Assembly: GCF_027797205.1 (NCBI RefSeq)
Contig: NZ_CP115607.1
Location: forward strand, 1,426,001-1,490,000
Source: Campylobacter sp. VBCF_01 NA2
Lineage (GTDB): Bacteria > Campylobacterota > Campylobacteria > Campylobacterales > Campylobacteraceae
Length of the DNA: 64,000 bases
Reading direction: 5' to 3'
Position numbers and translations under genes: made by a program. Below the pieces are notes generated by a model, which saw only the letters and a program-made list of their open reading frames with translations, was not told where the DNA came from and ran no database searches. Positions 19,735 through 28,876 of this stretch are shown here, in pieces; within the stretch, counting starts at the first letter, position 1, and the number at the start of each line of letters is the position of its first letter.

Positions 19735-19750
19735 ACGAAATAAAGGGGGC

Positions 19751-19756
19751 ATTGTA
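19751..19756 (-). promoter_or_regulatory. Candidate -10 box for tRNA-Phe and the APE operon
   Basis: TACAAT on the minus strand, about 10 nt upstream of a start point near 19744 and 17 nt from the mature tRNA 5' end. No other promoter-like box is evident between tRNA-Phe and the PPTase gene, so the tRNA promoter may drive the pigment genes too. Confidence 0.5.
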
Positions 19757-19812
19757 TTCAAACCCCGCTTAAAATCTATTTAAACGAGCCAGAATACAAA
19801 ATTTAAAAGGGA

Positions 19813-19839
19813 GAATTTCAAGAAAAAATCTTGAAATTC
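19813..19839 (-). terminator. Hairpin downstream of rplT
   Basis: A perfect 10-bp stem (19813-19822 with 19830-19839) around an A-rich loop, just past the rplT stop. On the minus strand it is followed by CTCCCTTTT, a weak U-tract. It probably ends the rpmI-rplT transcript before tRNA-Phe. Confidence 0.6.
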
Positions 19840-19845
19840 AAAAAA

Positions 19846-20202
19846 TTATTTTAAAGCAGCCTTTGCTTTATCGGCTAATGCAGCGAAAGCCTTAGCATCG
19901 TTCATAGCAAGGTTTGCTAGGATTTTTCTATCTAATTCGATATTTGCAAGTTTAAGACCGTGCATAAATTTAGAATAGCTAATATCGTTGATTCTGCAAG
20001 CAGCGTTAATTCTAACGATCCATAGTCTGCGGAAGTCGCGTTTTTTCGCGCGTCTGTCGCGGTAAGCATAAACCAAACTTCTTTCTAATTGTTCTTTGGC
20101 TTTTCTGAAATGTTTTCTTCTTGCGCTATAAAAACCGCGAGCAAGTTTTAAAACTTTATTGTGTCTGCGTCTTCTAACAACGCCTGTTTTTACTCTTGCC
20201 AT
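19846..20202 (-). CDS. rplT: Large-subunit ribosomal protein L20
   Basis: A 118-residue basic protein of standard L20 length, starting [23 protein letters not shown] and containing [15 protein letters not shown] and the conserved [13 protein letters not shown]. It binds 23S rRNA early in 50S assembly and in many bacteria represses its own operon. It is last in the thrS-infC-rpmI-rplT order, 82 nt after rpmI. Confidence 0.98.
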   Translation of the reverse strand: MARVKTGVVRRRRHNKVLKLARGFYSARRKHFRKAKEQLERSLVYAYRDRRAKKRDFRRLWIVRINAACRINDISYSKFMHGLKLANIELDRKILANLAMNDAKAFAALADKAKAALK

Positions 20203-20284
20203 ATTAATCCTTTCTTAAATGGCGCCCATTTTTGGGTCTTTCCCTATCTTAGGGGAGTTTGAATGACTAGGTCAAAAACTAAAA

Positions 20285-20476
20285 TTATTTACAAAGCATA
20301 AGCTTAACAGCTCTAACATTTGTAGAATCTACATAATGTGGGCCGCGCAAATCTCTTTTACACTCGCTAGACTTTTTAGTCAAGATATGGCTGCGGAAAG
20401 CTGAACCGCGTTTAATCTTGTTTTTGCCTACTTTAAAGCGTTTTGCTGCGCCACGCACACTTTTCATCTTTGGCAT
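20285..20476 (-). CDS. rpmI: Large-subunit ribosomal protein L35
   Basis: A 63-residue basic protein with the L35 pattern [16 protein letters not shown] and [14 protein letters not shown]. It is a 50S component. It lies between infC and rplT, as in most bacteria, with its own promoter-like TATAAT at 20506-20511. Confidence 0.97.
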   Translation of the reverse strand: MPKMKSVRGAAKRFKVGKNKIKRGSAFRSHILTKKSSECKRDLRGPHYVDSTNVRAVKLMLCK

Positions 20477-20505
20477 GTTTATCCTTTTTTTTAAGATAAG
20501 CTGTG

Positions 20506-20511
20506 ATTATA
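20506..20511 (-). promoter_or_regulatory. -10 box for rpmI-rplT
   Basis: TATAAT on the minus strand, 30 nt before the rpmI ATG, followed by a leader containing AAAAAAAAGGAT as ribosome-binding site. It implies that the two ribosomal protein genes can be expressed apart from thrS-infC. Confidence 0.6.
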
Positions 20512-20555
20512 TAATAAAATTTTAAATTTCTGCTGAAATTTAAAAATATTTAAGC

Positions 20556-20585
20556 TACGCCGAAATTTAAGACTTTTTCGGCGTA
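20556..20585 (-). terminator. Hairpin overlapping the infC stop codon
   Basis: A 10-bp stem (20556-20565 with 20576-20585) around a 10-base loop, spanning the last codons of infC. There is no strong U-tract after it. It may partly terminate or stabilise the thrS-infC message before the rpmI promoter. Confidence 0.45.
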
Positions 20586-21088
20586 ATTAGCATACTCACA
20601 TATCTTCCCTCTAAAATCGGGGCTTTGTCGCGTTCTGCGCTACCTGCGAAATTCTCTTCCCAAATTTTGTTTAGCAAATTTACGCCAATCTCAGGAGTGC
20701 TCATCTCGCGACCCTTCAAAAACACGCGAAGTTTGACATGTTTGCCAGAATCTAGGAATTCTTTTGCGTGTTTTACCTTGTAATTCACATCGTTTTGAGC
20801 GATTTTTGCCGAAAATTTTATCTCTTTAATCTCGATGATTTTCTGTTTTTTCTTGGTCTCTTTTAGCTTTTTTTCTTGTTGATAACGGAATTTACTATAA
20901 TCCATTACCTTGCACACTGGCGGTTTCGCATCTGGCGCGATTAGCACGAGATCGACACCTTGTTTGCTTGCGATTTGCAACGCCTCATCTAGCGAGATTA
21001 CGCCGTATGCTTCACCATCTTCGCCGATACATCTAACTTCATCAGCCTCGATTTCTTCGTTTAGAAAAACTTCTTTTTTGCTGCTCAA
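20567..21088 (-). CDS. infC: Translation initiation factor IF-3
   Basis: A 173-residue IF-3 of usual length. The N-domain has [14 protein letters not shown] and [20 protein letters not shown]; the C-domain has [15 protein letters not shown]-3 checks initiator tRNA pairing and keeps subunits apart. The start codon is TTG at 21088, overlapping the thrS TGA as TTGA and preceded by GAGGTG. Rare start codons on infC are known to support IF-3 autoregulation (AUU in E. coli), and a UUG here would allow the same control. Confidence 0.96.
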   Translation of the reverse strand: MSSKKEVFLNEEIEADEVRCIGEDGEAYGVISLDEALQIASKQGVDLVLIAPDAKPPVCKVMDYSKFRYQQEKKLKETKKKQKIIEIKEIKFSAKIAQNDVNYKVKHAKEFLDSGKHVKLRVFLKGREMSTPEIGVNLLNKIWEENFAGSAERDKAPILEGRYVSMLITPKKS

Positions 21089-22908
21089 AAATTCACCTCA
21101 TTTAATTTGTTTTGCACGAAATCCAAGAACTCGCTAAGCCCTAAATTTCGCTGTTCGCGCGCACGCCTATCACGCAATGCGACGCTACGATTAGCCACTT
21201 CGTTATCGCCAAGAACGATGATTAATGGCACCTTTTGCTTTTCGGCTGTTCTGATTTTTTTATTTAAAGTTTCGTTTTTGGTTAAAATCTCAGTGTCTAT
21301 GCCCAATTCGCGCAACATAGCTGAAATCTCTTTTGCATACGCGCTGTGCGCTTCACCAATCGGGATAATCGCCACTTGTGTCGGGCAAATCCAAAACGGA
21401 AGCTCGCCAGCTGTGTGTTCGATCAAAATTCCTATAAATCTCTCAAAGCTTCCCAAAATCGCTCTGTGAAGCATGACAGGCTGTTTTTTCTCATTATTTT
21501 CATCGATATAGCCTAGCTCGAAGCGATTTGGTAGGTTGAAATCCACCTGCACGGTGCCACACTGCCATTTTCGACCCAAAGCGTCTGTGATTTTTATGTC
21601 GATTTTCGGACCATAAAACGCACCGCCGCCCTCGTCGATACCGTATTTAAAGCCCTTTTCATCAAGCGCTTCTTTAAGCGCTTTTGTAGCAATCTCCCAG
21701 ACTTCATCATCGCCCACAGCTTTGGTAGGTTTGGTTGAAATTTCCATTTCGTAGTTGAAATCAAACGCGCCCATTAGCACATCGACAAAGTCCAAAATTT
21801 CATAAACATTTTCTTTGATTTGGCTTGGCATACAAAAGATATGCGCGTCATCTTGGGTGAATTCGCGCACTCTAAATAACCCATGCAAAACGCCTGATTT
21901 TTCGTGTCTATGCACGACGCCGTATTCGCAAAATTTAAGTGGCAAATCGCGGTATGAGCGAATTTCGCTTTGATAGACTTTGATATGACCCACGCAGTTC
22001 ATCGGCTTGATGCCGTATTCTTGCTCTTCGATCATCGTAAAATACATATTTTCTTTGTAATTTGTGTAGTGTCCGCTGATTTGCCACGCGTCAGATTTTA
22101 GGATTTCAGGGCCTCTGACTGGCTCGTAACCGCGGCGGCGAAGCTGGCGATATAGCCTTTCTTCGAGTTTTACGCGCATTTTCGCGCCCGCTGGCAACCA
22201 AATCGGAAGTCCAGCGCCGATTTCTTCATCAAATGTGAAAAATTTCATCTCCGCACCAAGCTTGCGGTGATCGCGCTTTTTAGCCTCTTCGAGCATTGTT
22301 AGGTGATTTTTTAGGCTCTCTTTATCGGCAAAAACCACGCCGTAAATTCGAGTTAGCATTTCGCGTGTCTCATCGCCACCCAAATACGCACCCGCAATCC
22401 TAGTTAGCGCGAAATTTCGCAAAAATTTGGTGTTTGGCACATGCGGTCCGCGACAAATATCCTCAAAATCGCCTTGCGCATACAAACTCACTTCGCCCTC
22501 TGGGATTCGCTTCAAAACCTCGACTTTTAGATCGTCCTCGGCGTATTTTGCGCTAACAGCGCCTTTGGTAGAGCAAATTTTAACTATATCTTGCTTGGCT
22601 TCGGCTAGCTCTTTCATTTTTTTCTCAATCGCCTTCAAATCGTCCTCGCCAAGCTTCTCGCCGTCAGCCTTGCTCACGCGCATATCATAATAAAATCCAT
22701 CTTCAATCGCAGGACCGACGAAAAATTTCGCGTCTGGGTAGAGTGATTTGACAGCTTGTGCTAACAAATGCGCGCATGAGTGGCGAAGCACTTTTAGCGC
22801 GTCAGCAGAGTTATCGAAAAATATCGGTTCTGCGCCATCTGCGCCATCGCCGATACTTTGGGTATCATAAATTTCACCATTAAATTTATATGCGATAATG
22901 TCGCTCAT
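21085..22908 (-). CDS. thrS: Threonyl-tRNA synthetase
   Basis: A 607-residue class II synthetase. The editing domain has [12 protein letters not shown] near 42-53; the catalytic core has KPMNCVGH (zinc Cys) near 308, motif 2 [14 protein letters not shown] and motif 3 near [13 protein letters not shown]. It is shorter than E. coli ThrRS (642) because the first about 40-60 residues lack a TGS domain; a short N-terminus seems normal in Campylobacterota. It starts the thrS-infC unit, with infC translationally coupled. Confidence 0.98.
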   Translation of the reverse strand: MSDIIAYKFNGEIYDTQSIGDGADGAEPIFFDNSADALKVLRHSCAHLLAQAVKSLYPDAKFFVGPAIEDGFYYDMRVSKADGEKLGEDDLKAIEKKMKELAEAKQDIVKICSTKGAVSAKYAEDDLKVEVLKRIPEGEVSLYAQGDFEDICRGPHVPNTKFLRNFALTRIAGAYLGGDETREMLTRIYGVVFADKESLKNHLTMLEEAKKRDHRKLGAEMKFFTFDEEIGAGLPIWLPAGAKMRVKLEERLYRQLRRRGYEPVRGPEILKSDAWQISGHYTNYKENMYFTMIEEQEYGIKPMNCVGHIKVYQSEIRSYRDLPLKFCEYGVVHRHEKSGVLHGLFRVREFTQDDAHIFCMPSQIKENVYEILDFVDVLMGAFDFNYEMEISTKPTKAVGDDEVWEIATKALKEALDEKGFKYGIDEGGGAFYGPKIDIKITDALGRKWQCGTVQVDFNLPNRFELGYIDENNEKKQPVMLHRAILGSFERFIGILIEHTAGELPFWICPTQVAIIPIGEAHSAYAKEISAMLRELGIDTEILTKNETLNKKIRTAEKQKVPLIIVLGDNEVANRSVALRDRRAREQRNLGLSEFLDFVQNKLNEVNF

Positions 22909-23084
22909 TTTTTTCCTTTTTTACCAAATTTATCTTTTCTACAATAAAAGAATAAGCTGTAATTTTAGCCAATACAACCTTAACCATAAATTTAAATTTG
23001 GCTAAATTTTAAGAAATTTTAAGCGAATTTTGAATTTTCATTAAATTTTGATTTGAAATTTAATTTTTGGATTTTGTATTTTAG

Positions 23085-23159
23085 TGGTGACCCCTACGAG
23101 ATTCGAACTCGTGTTACCGCCGTGAAAGGGCGATGTCCTAACCGTTAGACGAAGGGGCC
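23085..23159 (-). tRNA. tRNA-Glu (anticodon TTC)
   Basis: A cloverleaf starting GGCCCCTTCGTCTAACGG. The anticodon loop is CTTTCAC (anticodon TTC), the T-arm GTTCGAATC, and the acceptor GGCCCCT pairs with AGGGGTC (one G-U), followed by an encoded CCA. It is a single gene between thrS and the divergent lipoprotein gene. Confidence 0.97.
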
Positions 23160-23286
23160 ACTTAATTCGGTTAAATTAAAATGAACGATTATTTTATATA
23201 AATTGCGCTTAAATTTCACTTAATAAAGCTGGAATTTTTATAAATTTCGCTAAAATGAAAATATTAAAATTTAAAAAAGGACAAAA

Positions 23287-23772
23287 ATGAAAAAAATAAA
23301 TTTGATTTTTGCTGGATTTTTGGGAATCGGGGCAGTGTTTTGTGGTTGCGCCAAGCTCACCCCGCAAAAAACGCAAGCGGTGGCATTTTCGATAATTTCG
23401 CCAAATTTGCGCCTAAACGACACTGGATTTATTAGAAGTTTTAAAAACCAAACCGAGTTGCAGGTCTATTCTAGCGGGGTTAGCGTGCTTTCCTTGGTCG
23501 CAAAAAACGAAAGCGTGTGCATGAATAATGCCTGCGATGATGAGCCAACTTTCAATGAGAAATTTTTCAAAAACGCCCATTACAAGGGATTTTTGGGCGA
23601 AATTTTGGGCGCAAAGGCAATCTATGGCGCGAAAAATTTAGCCAAAACAGATTGCGGATTCGAGCAAAATTTGGGCGAAATTTCATACAGCGTCTGCGAT
23701 GATAGTGGCAAAATTATCAAATTTAGCGACAAAAAAGCCGGGGTAAAAATCAGCGTAAGGGAGCTTTTATGA
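23287..23772 (+). CDS. Putative lipoprotein of unknown function
   Basis: A 161-residue protein with a lipoprotein-type signal ending FCGC (lipid-attached Cys20). The mature part is about 140 residues, mildly beta-rich, with a cysteine-containing [11 protein letters not shown] segment and C-terminal [20 protein letters not shown] that could form disulfides. AAAAAGGACAAAAATG gives a clear start. It overlaps nfo by 4 nt and is probably co-transcribed with it. I do not recognise the family beyond a Campylobacter lipoprotein. Confidence 0.75.
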   Translation: MKKINLIFAGFLGIGAVFCGCAKLTPQKTQAVAFSIISPNLRLNDTGFIRSFKNQTELQVYSSGVSVLSLVAKNESVCMNNACDDEPTFNEKFFKNAHYKGFLGEILGAKAIYGAKNLAKTDCGFEQNLGEISYSVCDDSGKIIKFSDKKAGVKISVRELL

Positions 23773-24611
23773 AGCGTGTCGGAGCCCATGTAAGCGCTGC
23801 TGGCGGGGTTTTTAACGCTCCACTTAACGCGCAAAAAATCGGCGCAGACGCGTTTGCGCTTTTTGTCAAAAATCAGCGCCAGTGGAGCGCAAAACCGCTT
23901 AGCGATAGCGATATAGCGCAGTTTCGTACAAATCTCGCCACCACTGGCATACGCGCAGAGCATATCCTAGCCCACGATAGCTATCTCATAAATCTAGGCC
24001 ACCCAGACCCCACGCTTCGCCAAAAAAGCCTTGAAGCCTTTGTCGATGAAGTGCAGCGTTGCGAAAAGCTTGGCATAAAACTGCTAAATTTCCACCCGGG
24101 CTCACATTTAAATGAAATTTCGCCCCAGCAGTGTCTGCAAAATATCGCAGAGTGCATAAATTTCGCTATCGCAAACACTAGCAGTGTCAAACTCGTCATC
24201 GAAAACACAGCAGGCCAAGGCTCAAATTTAGGCTTTGAATTCGCCCAAATCGCCTACATAATCGCGCACGTAAGCGACAAAACCCGCATTGGCGTTTGTA
24301 TCGACACCTGCCACGCCTTCGCCGGCGGATACGACTTTCGCACGAAAGACGCCTATGAGCGCACTATGAGCGAATTTGACCGCGTCATCGGCTATAAATT
24401 TTTATCTGGCATGCACCTAAACGACACCAAAAACGACCTTGGCGTGCGCAAAGACCGCCACGAGAGCCTTGGGCGCGGATTTTTGGGGCTGGCAAGCTTC
24501 GAAAACATTATGAACGACAAAAATATCGATGAAATTCCGCTCATTTTAGAGACGATTGATGAGAGTATTTGGGCGGACGAAATCGCGCTATTACGCTCGT
24601 TTGTGCGCTAA
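23769..24611 (+). CDS. nfo: Endonuclease IV (AP endonuclease)
   Basis: A 280-residue zinc-dependent AP endonuclease. Family motifs appear in order: [11 protein letters not shown] at the start, [14 protein letters not shown] near 142-155, [15 protein letters not shown] near 177-191 and [16 protein letters not shown] near 214-229, which supply the metal ligands. It cuts DNA at abasic sites in base-excision repair, partnering glycosylases such as Ung found elsewhere in the window. Its start overlaps the lipoprotein stop. Confidence 0.97.
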   Translation: MKRVGAHVSAAGGVFNAPLNAQKIGADAFALFVKNQRQWSAKPLSDSDIAQFRTNLATTGIRAEHILAHDSYLINLGHPDPTLRQKSLEAFVDEVQRCEKLGIKLLNFHPGSHLNEISPQQCLQNIAECINFAIANTSSVKLVIENTAGQGSNLGFEFAQIAYIIAHVSDKTRIGVCIDTCHAFAGGYDFRTKDAYERTMSEFDRVIGYKFLSGMHLNDTKNDLGVRKDRHESLGRGFLGLASFENIMNDKNIDEIPLILETIDESIWADEIALLRSFVR

Positions 24612-24626
24612 ATTTAGCCAAATTTT

Positions 24627-24697
24627 GCTACCGCAAGTTTTTAAATACTGCGCCGAAATTTCGGGCGCAGTATTGCAGAGTTGCGTAGCGAAAATTT
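24627..24697 (+). repeat. Dispersed intergenic repeat TACTGCGCCGAAATTT, copy 2
   Basis: The copy begins GCTACCGCAAG, contains ATACTGCGCCGAAATTT and ends TTGCGTAGCGAAAATTT. Here ACTGCGCC and GGCGCAGT form an 8-bp hairpin. Its first 40 bases match copy 3 (63868) closely and its end matches copy 1 (6594). Confidence 0.65.
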
Positions 24698-24715
24698 AAA
24701 ATTTAAATAAAAAAG

Positions 24716-24742
24716 GGAAATTTAGCGATTTGCTAAATTTCC
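24716..24742 (-). terminator. Rho-independent terminator for yceI
   Basis: An 11-bp stem (24716-24726 with 24732-24742) with a 5-base loop. On the minus strand CTTTTTTATTT follows. It lies 30 nt past the yceI stop and between convergent genes, so it may also help stop nfo. Confidence 0.8.
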
Positions 24743-24772
24743 TAAAATTTGCAATGAAATTTGCGTAAAATT

Positions 24773-25315
24773 TTACTTCGCCACAGCTTCGATTTCGATA
24801 GAAATTTTTATATCATCGCCTAGCATCGCAGTGCCGCTACCTGGGGCGAAATTAAAATCAGAGCGTTTGATTTTGCCCTCTAAACTAAATCCGATTTTAG
24901 CCTTATCGCCCTGTTTTGCCTCGCCACCAAAATCATAGTCAAACTCGACCTCTTTGCTCACATCGCGGATCGTTAGCTCGCCTTTGACCTTATCAGGCGC
25001 GAACTCTTTCATCTCAAATTTCATATCAGGAAACTTTTCCGAGCCGAAAAAATCGTCCGCTTGCAAGTGTGCGTCGCGTTTTTCGTTGTCAGTAAAAACT
25101 GAGGCGGTTTTGACCACGGCGCTTAGTTTGTTTAGCTTGCCGTTCTCGGCGTCAATCTCTGCGCTAAAATCCTTGAAGTTTCCAACCACATTGCTAATGC
25201 TCATGTGTTTGATCTTAAAACCTACGCTAGAATGGGCGTTATCGACCTCGTAAGGGGCAGCGTTTGCTAGCATTGCGCCAAGCGCGCATGCACTTAGAAT
25301 TGAGACAATTTTCAT
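24773..25315 (-). CDS. YceI-family periplasmic lipid-binding protein
   Basis: A 180-residue protein with a signal peptide (MKIVSILSACALGAMLANA) and the YceI lipocalin-like fold: YEVDNAHSSVGFKIKHM, NEKRDAHLQADDFFGSEKFP and GELTIRDVSKEVEFDYDFGG in the usual order. Family members bind isoprenoid lipids such as polyprenyl chains in the periplasm. TTTTCTCC on the plus strand marks a strong ribosome-binding site (GGAGAAAA). It stands alone with its own terminator. Confidence 0.93.
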   Translation of the reverse strand: MKIVSILSACALGAMLANAAPYEVDNAHSSVGFKIKHMSISNVVGNFKDFSAEIDAENGKLNKLSAVVKTASVFTDNEKRDAHLQADDFFGSEKFPDMKFEMKEFAPDKVKGELTIRDVSKEVEFDYDFGGEAKQGDKAKIGFSLEGKIKRSDFNFAPGSGTAMLGDDIKISIEIEAVAK

Positions 25316-25500
25316 TTTTTCTCCTTTTGAAAAATTTAAAATTTGGATTTTAGCTTATATTTATTAATAAAAATTATTTATAAGAAATTTTATGCGAGAA
25401 AGGTGCGAAAAATATAAAAATCTATTTTTATCCTTTCTTTTGTAATTGATTTTGTAATTGATTAAAAGCACAATATTTGAAAGTGTGCAATACACTACGA

Positions 25501-25599
25501 TTAGCAATACATACACACTCCGTTGTTTGTATAATTTTTGGCATTGAATTTTTTAAATTCTTCCTCTAATGCCTGTATGTCAATATCGGCGTTTTGCAT
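25501..25599 (-). pseudogene. Short ORF, possible 3' remnant of a lost gene
   Basis: A 32-codon ORF starting MQNADIDIQALEEEF and ending CMYC before TAA. The frame is open a further 13 codons upstream without a start. No good ribosome-binding site precedes the ATG. The composition looks protein-like (an amphipathic acidic helix, then a CxxC-type end), so it could be the eroded tail of a larger gene or a real microprotein. It lies beyond the dcuB terminator. The family is unknown. Confidence 0.3.
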
Positions 25600-25650
25600 A
25601 ATTTGACTTAATAAATATTTGAAATAAAATTTAGAAATTTAGAAGAAAAG

Positions 25651-25676
25651 TTGTCTGCGAGTTTCCTCGCAGACAA
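25651..25676 (-). terminator. Terminator of the lar-ttd-dcuB operon
   Basis: A perfect 11-bp stem TTGTCTGCGAG with a 4-base loop, 6 nt past the dcuB stop, followed on the minus strand by CTTTTCTT. Confidence 0.85.
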
Positions 25677-25682
25677 GAGCTA

Positions 25683-27359
25683 TTACATATATCCGTAGAA
25701 ATGAGCTAGGATATAGCCTAGGAAGCATGAGCTAAATACGCCGATGAAACCAGGGATAATGAAGCTGTGGTTGATAACATATTTACCGATTTTTGTTGTG
25801 CCTGAGCGGTCGAATTGGATCGCAGCAAGGTCGCTTGGGTATGTAGGTAAGATGAAATAACCATAGCATGCAGTTGCGAACGCAATGATTGTTCCTGGAT
25901 TTACACCGATAGCAATCGCTAGTGGGACGAAAGTCGCAGCAGCAGCAGCTTGTGAGTTAAGGAATTTTGAAATCAACATACCAACTACAATGTATGTAAA
26001 TGGATATGCTTGCATTACCTTACCAAGTGAGCCAGCCAGCATATCGATATGAGCGTGGAACATAGTATCGGCCATCCATGAGATACCATAAATCGCAACA
26101 AGCGCAATCATACCGCTGTGGAAGATTTCGTTTTGAGCGATTGTGCCGGCTTTGATACCTGAATAAATCATCATAATAGCAGCAGCAAGGAGCATAAACA
26201 TTTGGATAGTATCAACCATACCAAGAGTTTTTGAGCCTTTTGTGCTTGTAGCTACATCAATTTTTGCGTTTTCGTAAGTTTTTGTTTCGCCTTTTGCATT
26301 TACATAAGTTACTTTTGCACCGTCTTGGCTAACTTTGTAAGTTTTGCCGTCTTTATCTTTAACCTCTACGCTTTGAGCACTTTGAGTTAATTTAGATTTA
26401 TCTTTTTTAACGCTCATTTTTGTCTCAGCACCGCTTAACATCATAGTTCCGTCGCTGATTTTTACTTTGTCTAGGACTTTTGAGCTATCGCCTGCATCTA
26501 CGATATTAACGATAGCAGCGTCTTTTGAGATAGACCATGTCGGGCGAAGTTGTTTGTAATAACCCAAAACCGCAACAACAACGATTGCTGAAAGGAAGAT
26601 ATACATAACATTCCATTGTTTTTGTGGAAGTTTAACACCGATAAGTGATTTAGCATCGTCAGAACCATAGATGATTTTTCTTTGCTCTGGATCTTTAAGT
26701 TTAGCTTGGAATTCCTCATCTTTTTCAAGGCTTTTACCGCGGAATACTGAGTATGTGCTGATACATAGCATACCAAAGAAAGTAGAAGGAATAGTTACTT
26801 TAAGAAGGTCAAGGTAGCTAGAAAATCCCTCGATTTGAGCACCAGCGCCTAGCAATACAGCCACGATAGAAACACCAGCAACTGAAACTGGGCTAGCGAT
26901 AATTGCTAATTGTGATGAAACGGTAGTAGCTGCCATTGGACGCTCTGGGCGCACACCACTTTTCATAGATACATCGTAGATAATCGGCAAAAGTGTATAA
27001 ACTGTGTGACCAGTACCGCAAAGAACTGTCAAAGTCCAAGCACACATTGGTGCAACATAACAAACTAATTTTGGATTTTTTCTCAACGCTTTTTCAGCAA
27101 GTTGAAGCATAACATCCAAACCACCCGCAGCCTGCAATGTAGCTGAGGCGACAACAACTGCAAGGATTGTCAAAATAACATCAACGGCTGGTTTGCCCGG
27201 AGACATTTTGAATAAAAATACGAGTATAACTAAACCTATACCACCTAAAATACCAAGGGCCATACCACCCTTTTTGGCACCATAAAACAGACACGCCAAA
27301 ACTATTATCAACTGAATAGTAAATTGGACGCTCTCAGACAAACCTGTAAGAAACTCCAT
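25683..27359 (-). CDS. dcuB: Anaerobic C4-dicarboxylate transporter DcuB with an inserted domain
   Basis: A 558-residue inner-membrane antiporter. The N-terminal half matches DcuB closely ([59 protein letters not shown]), as does the C-terminal half ([32 protein letters not shown]). E. coli DcuB is 446 residues. The extra length is one insertion of about 105 residues (about 274-378), hydrophilic and lysine-rich with repeated short beta segments ([26 protein letters not shown]). DcuB exchanges fumarate, malate or aspartate for succinate in anaerobic respiration. It is the last gene of the lar-ttd operon, 140 nt after the SDR gene. Confidence 0.92.
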   Translation of the reverse strand: MEFLTGLSESVQFTIQLIIVLACLFYGAKKGGMALGILGGIGLVILVFLFKMSPGKPAVDVILTILAVVVASATLQAAGGLDVMLQLAEKALRKNPKLVCYVAPMCAWTLTVLCGTGHTVYTLLPIIYDVSMKSGVRPERPMAATTVSSQLAIIASPVSVAGVSIVAVLLGAGAQIEGFSSYLDLLKVTIPSTFFGMLCISTYSVFRGKSLEKDEEFQAKLKDPEQRKIIYGSDDAKSLIGVKLPQKQWNVMYIFLSAIVVVAVLGYYKQLRPTWSISKDAAIVNIVDAGDSSKVLDKVKISDGTMMLSGAETKMSVKKDKSKLTQSAQSVEVKDKDGKTYKVSQDGAKVTYVNAKGETKTYENAKIDVATSTKGSKTLGMVDTIQMFMLLAAAIMMIYSGIKAGTIAQNEIFHSGMIALVAIYGISWMADTMFHAHIDMLAGSLGKVMQAYPFTYIVVGMLISKFLNSQAAAAATFVPLAIAIGVNPGTIIAFATACYGYFILPTYPSDLAAIQFDRSGTTKIGKYVINHSFIIPGFIGVFSSCFLGYILAHFYGYM

Positions 27360-27499
27360 CGCTTCTTCCTTTCCTTAAAAAATACTTATTTTATTATATC
27401 AATATTTCTTTTAAAGAAATATAAATAAAATTCAAAATATTGAATTTTTATAGAATAAGTGTTAAAAATTTATTTATAATACTTATTCAAAATTTAGAG

Positions 27500-28246
27500 T
27501 TATCTTTTCTCTACATGTAATCCAGCCCAAGTTTGCGCTGTCGCCATAGCCTCGACGATATTTATATTGACATGATGAGGCATATTTATGCAATTTAGCA
27601 CGATTTGTGCTATATCCTCTGCTTTAATCGGATCTGTGTTTTCATAGACCTTTTTCGCTCTTGCTTTATCGCCTTTAAATCTCACATCGCTAAATTCAGT
27701 CTCGCAAATACCCGGCGCGATCTCTGTTACGCGAATACCAGTGCCGATTAAATCGTTTCTGATATTTCTGCTAAATTGCTTCACAAACGCCTTGCTTGCG
27801 CCATAGACATGGCTTCCAGGATATGGCCATGCACCAGCAGTAGAGCCGATATTGAAAATATAGCCATTGCCACTTTGCAAAAGTAGTGGCAAAACTGCCT
27901 TTGTAGTGTAAATAACGCCCTTGATATTCGTATCGACCATAGTCTCTAAATCCTCGATTTGAGCGTCTTTAATGCCATCTAGACCAAGCGCAAGACCAGC
28001 ATTATTTACCAAAATTTCGACATCTCTATACTCACTCGGCAAATTCTCCACAGCCTTGAAAATTTCATCTTTATTTCGCACATCAGCTGCGATTATATGG
28101 GTATTTCCTAGCTCTTTGACCAAATTTTCTAATCTCTCTTTTCTGCGCCCAAGAGCGATGATTTTATAGCCCTCTTTACTCAAAATTCTAGCTATCGCTT
28201 CGCCAAAACCACTCGTCGCGCCTGTAATAAAAGCTGTTTTTTTCAT
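27500..28246 (-). CDS. SDR-family 3-hydroxy acid dehydrogenase (YdfG-like)
   Basis: A 248-residue short-chain dehydrogenase. TGATSGFGEAIA binds the cofactor, ALGRRKERLE suggests NADP, NNAGLALG is the stabilising motif, and GSTAGAWPYPGSHVYGASK holds Ser, Tyr and Lys. It is closest in feel to E. coli YdfG, which oxidises 3-hydroxy acids and reduces malonic semialdehyde. In the lar-ttd-dcuB operon it may handle a product of the hydroxy-acid pathway. It lies 9 nt after ttdB. Confidence 0.88.
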   Translation of the reverse strand: MKKTAFITGATSGFGEAIARILSKEGYKIIALGRRKERLENLVKELGNTHIIAADVRNKDEIFKAVENLPSEYRDVEILVNNAGLALGLDGIKDAQIEDLETMVDTNIKGVIYTTKAVLPLLLQSGNGYIFNIGSTAGAWPYPGSHVYGASKAFVKQFSRNIRNDLIGTGIRVTEIAPGICETEFSDVRFKGDKARAKKVYENTDPIKAEDIAQIVLNCINMPHHVNINIVEAMATAQTWAGLHVEKR

Positions 28247-28255
28247 AATTTTTCC

Positions 28256-28876
28256 CTATTTTATAAAGCTAACTTCTGGCAAAATTTCAGCCAACGCCTC
28301 ATCTTTTTTCTTGTTAAATTCAACCTTATTTTTCTCAAAAAGATTATTGCCTTTCGCGTCGATTGATACGATTAGCGGGCCAAATTCTTTGACTTTGCAA
28401 TTCCACAAGGTCTCTGGCATACCAAGCTCCATCCAATCAGCGCTTACGATTTCCTCGACCTCCATAGCAGCGATTACTGCGCACCCTGCCGGGAAAACGC
28501 AGTGCAATGCGCCAAAATCCTTGCAACCATTTTCTGTATTGCTAGCCATTCCACCCTTACCCACGATTATTCTAACGCCTGTTTTTTCGATAAATTCATA
28601 CTCGAATTTCTCCATACGCATACTTGTCGTAGGTCCTACCGAGACGATTTCGTATCTATCCTCGCCACCAGCGCTTGTTTTTTTAATAATTGGGCCTGCG
28701 TGCAGTATCGCCCCACCATGGATATCAAGTGGCAAAGGCATATTTTTTTCGACCACACGCCTATGAGCCACATCGCGACAAGTTACGATATTTCCGCTTA
28801 GATAAATGATATCGCCAATTTTAATATCCTCTAAATCCTCCCTAGAAATCGGAGTTTGCAAAATTTTCTTATTCAT
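28256..28876 (-). CDS. ttdB: L(+)-tartrate dehydratase-type subunit beta (class I hydro-lyase)
   Basis: A 206-residue swivelling-domain subunit. It follows E. coli TtdB nearly throughout: [62 protein letters not shown] and [11 protein letters not shown]. With the alpha subunit it forms a 4Fe-4S hydro-lyase that dehydrates L-tartrate to oxaloacetate, or a related 2-hydroxy-dicarboxylate. The two-subunit fumarases of anaerobes look alike, so the substrate is not certain. It overlaps ttdA by 8 nt. Confidence 0.85.
   Translation of the reverse strand: MNKKILQTPISREDLEDIKIGDIIYLSGNIVTCRDVAHRRVVEKNMPLPLDIHGGAILHAGPIIKKTSAGGEDRYEIVSVGPTTSMRMEKFEYEFIEKTGVRIIVGKGGMASNTENGCKDFGALHCVFPAGCAVIAAMEVEEIVSADWMELGMPETLWNCKVKEFGPLIVSIDAKGNNLFEKNKVEFNKKKDEALAEILPEVSFIK

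Larger units (their letters stand above)
25316..25682. other. Intergenic stretch between yceI and dcuB
   Basis: About 370 bases. It contains a short ORF that looks like the tail of a lost gene (25501-25599) and the dcuB terminator (25651-25676). The rest is AT-rich with a duplicated TTTGTAATTGATT near 25440-25462. Confidence 0.5.

Noticed and set aside
19639-19761. Upstream extension of the PPTase frame
   Set aside because: The extra 41 codons are the translation of tRNA-Phe, so the ATG at 19638 is used.
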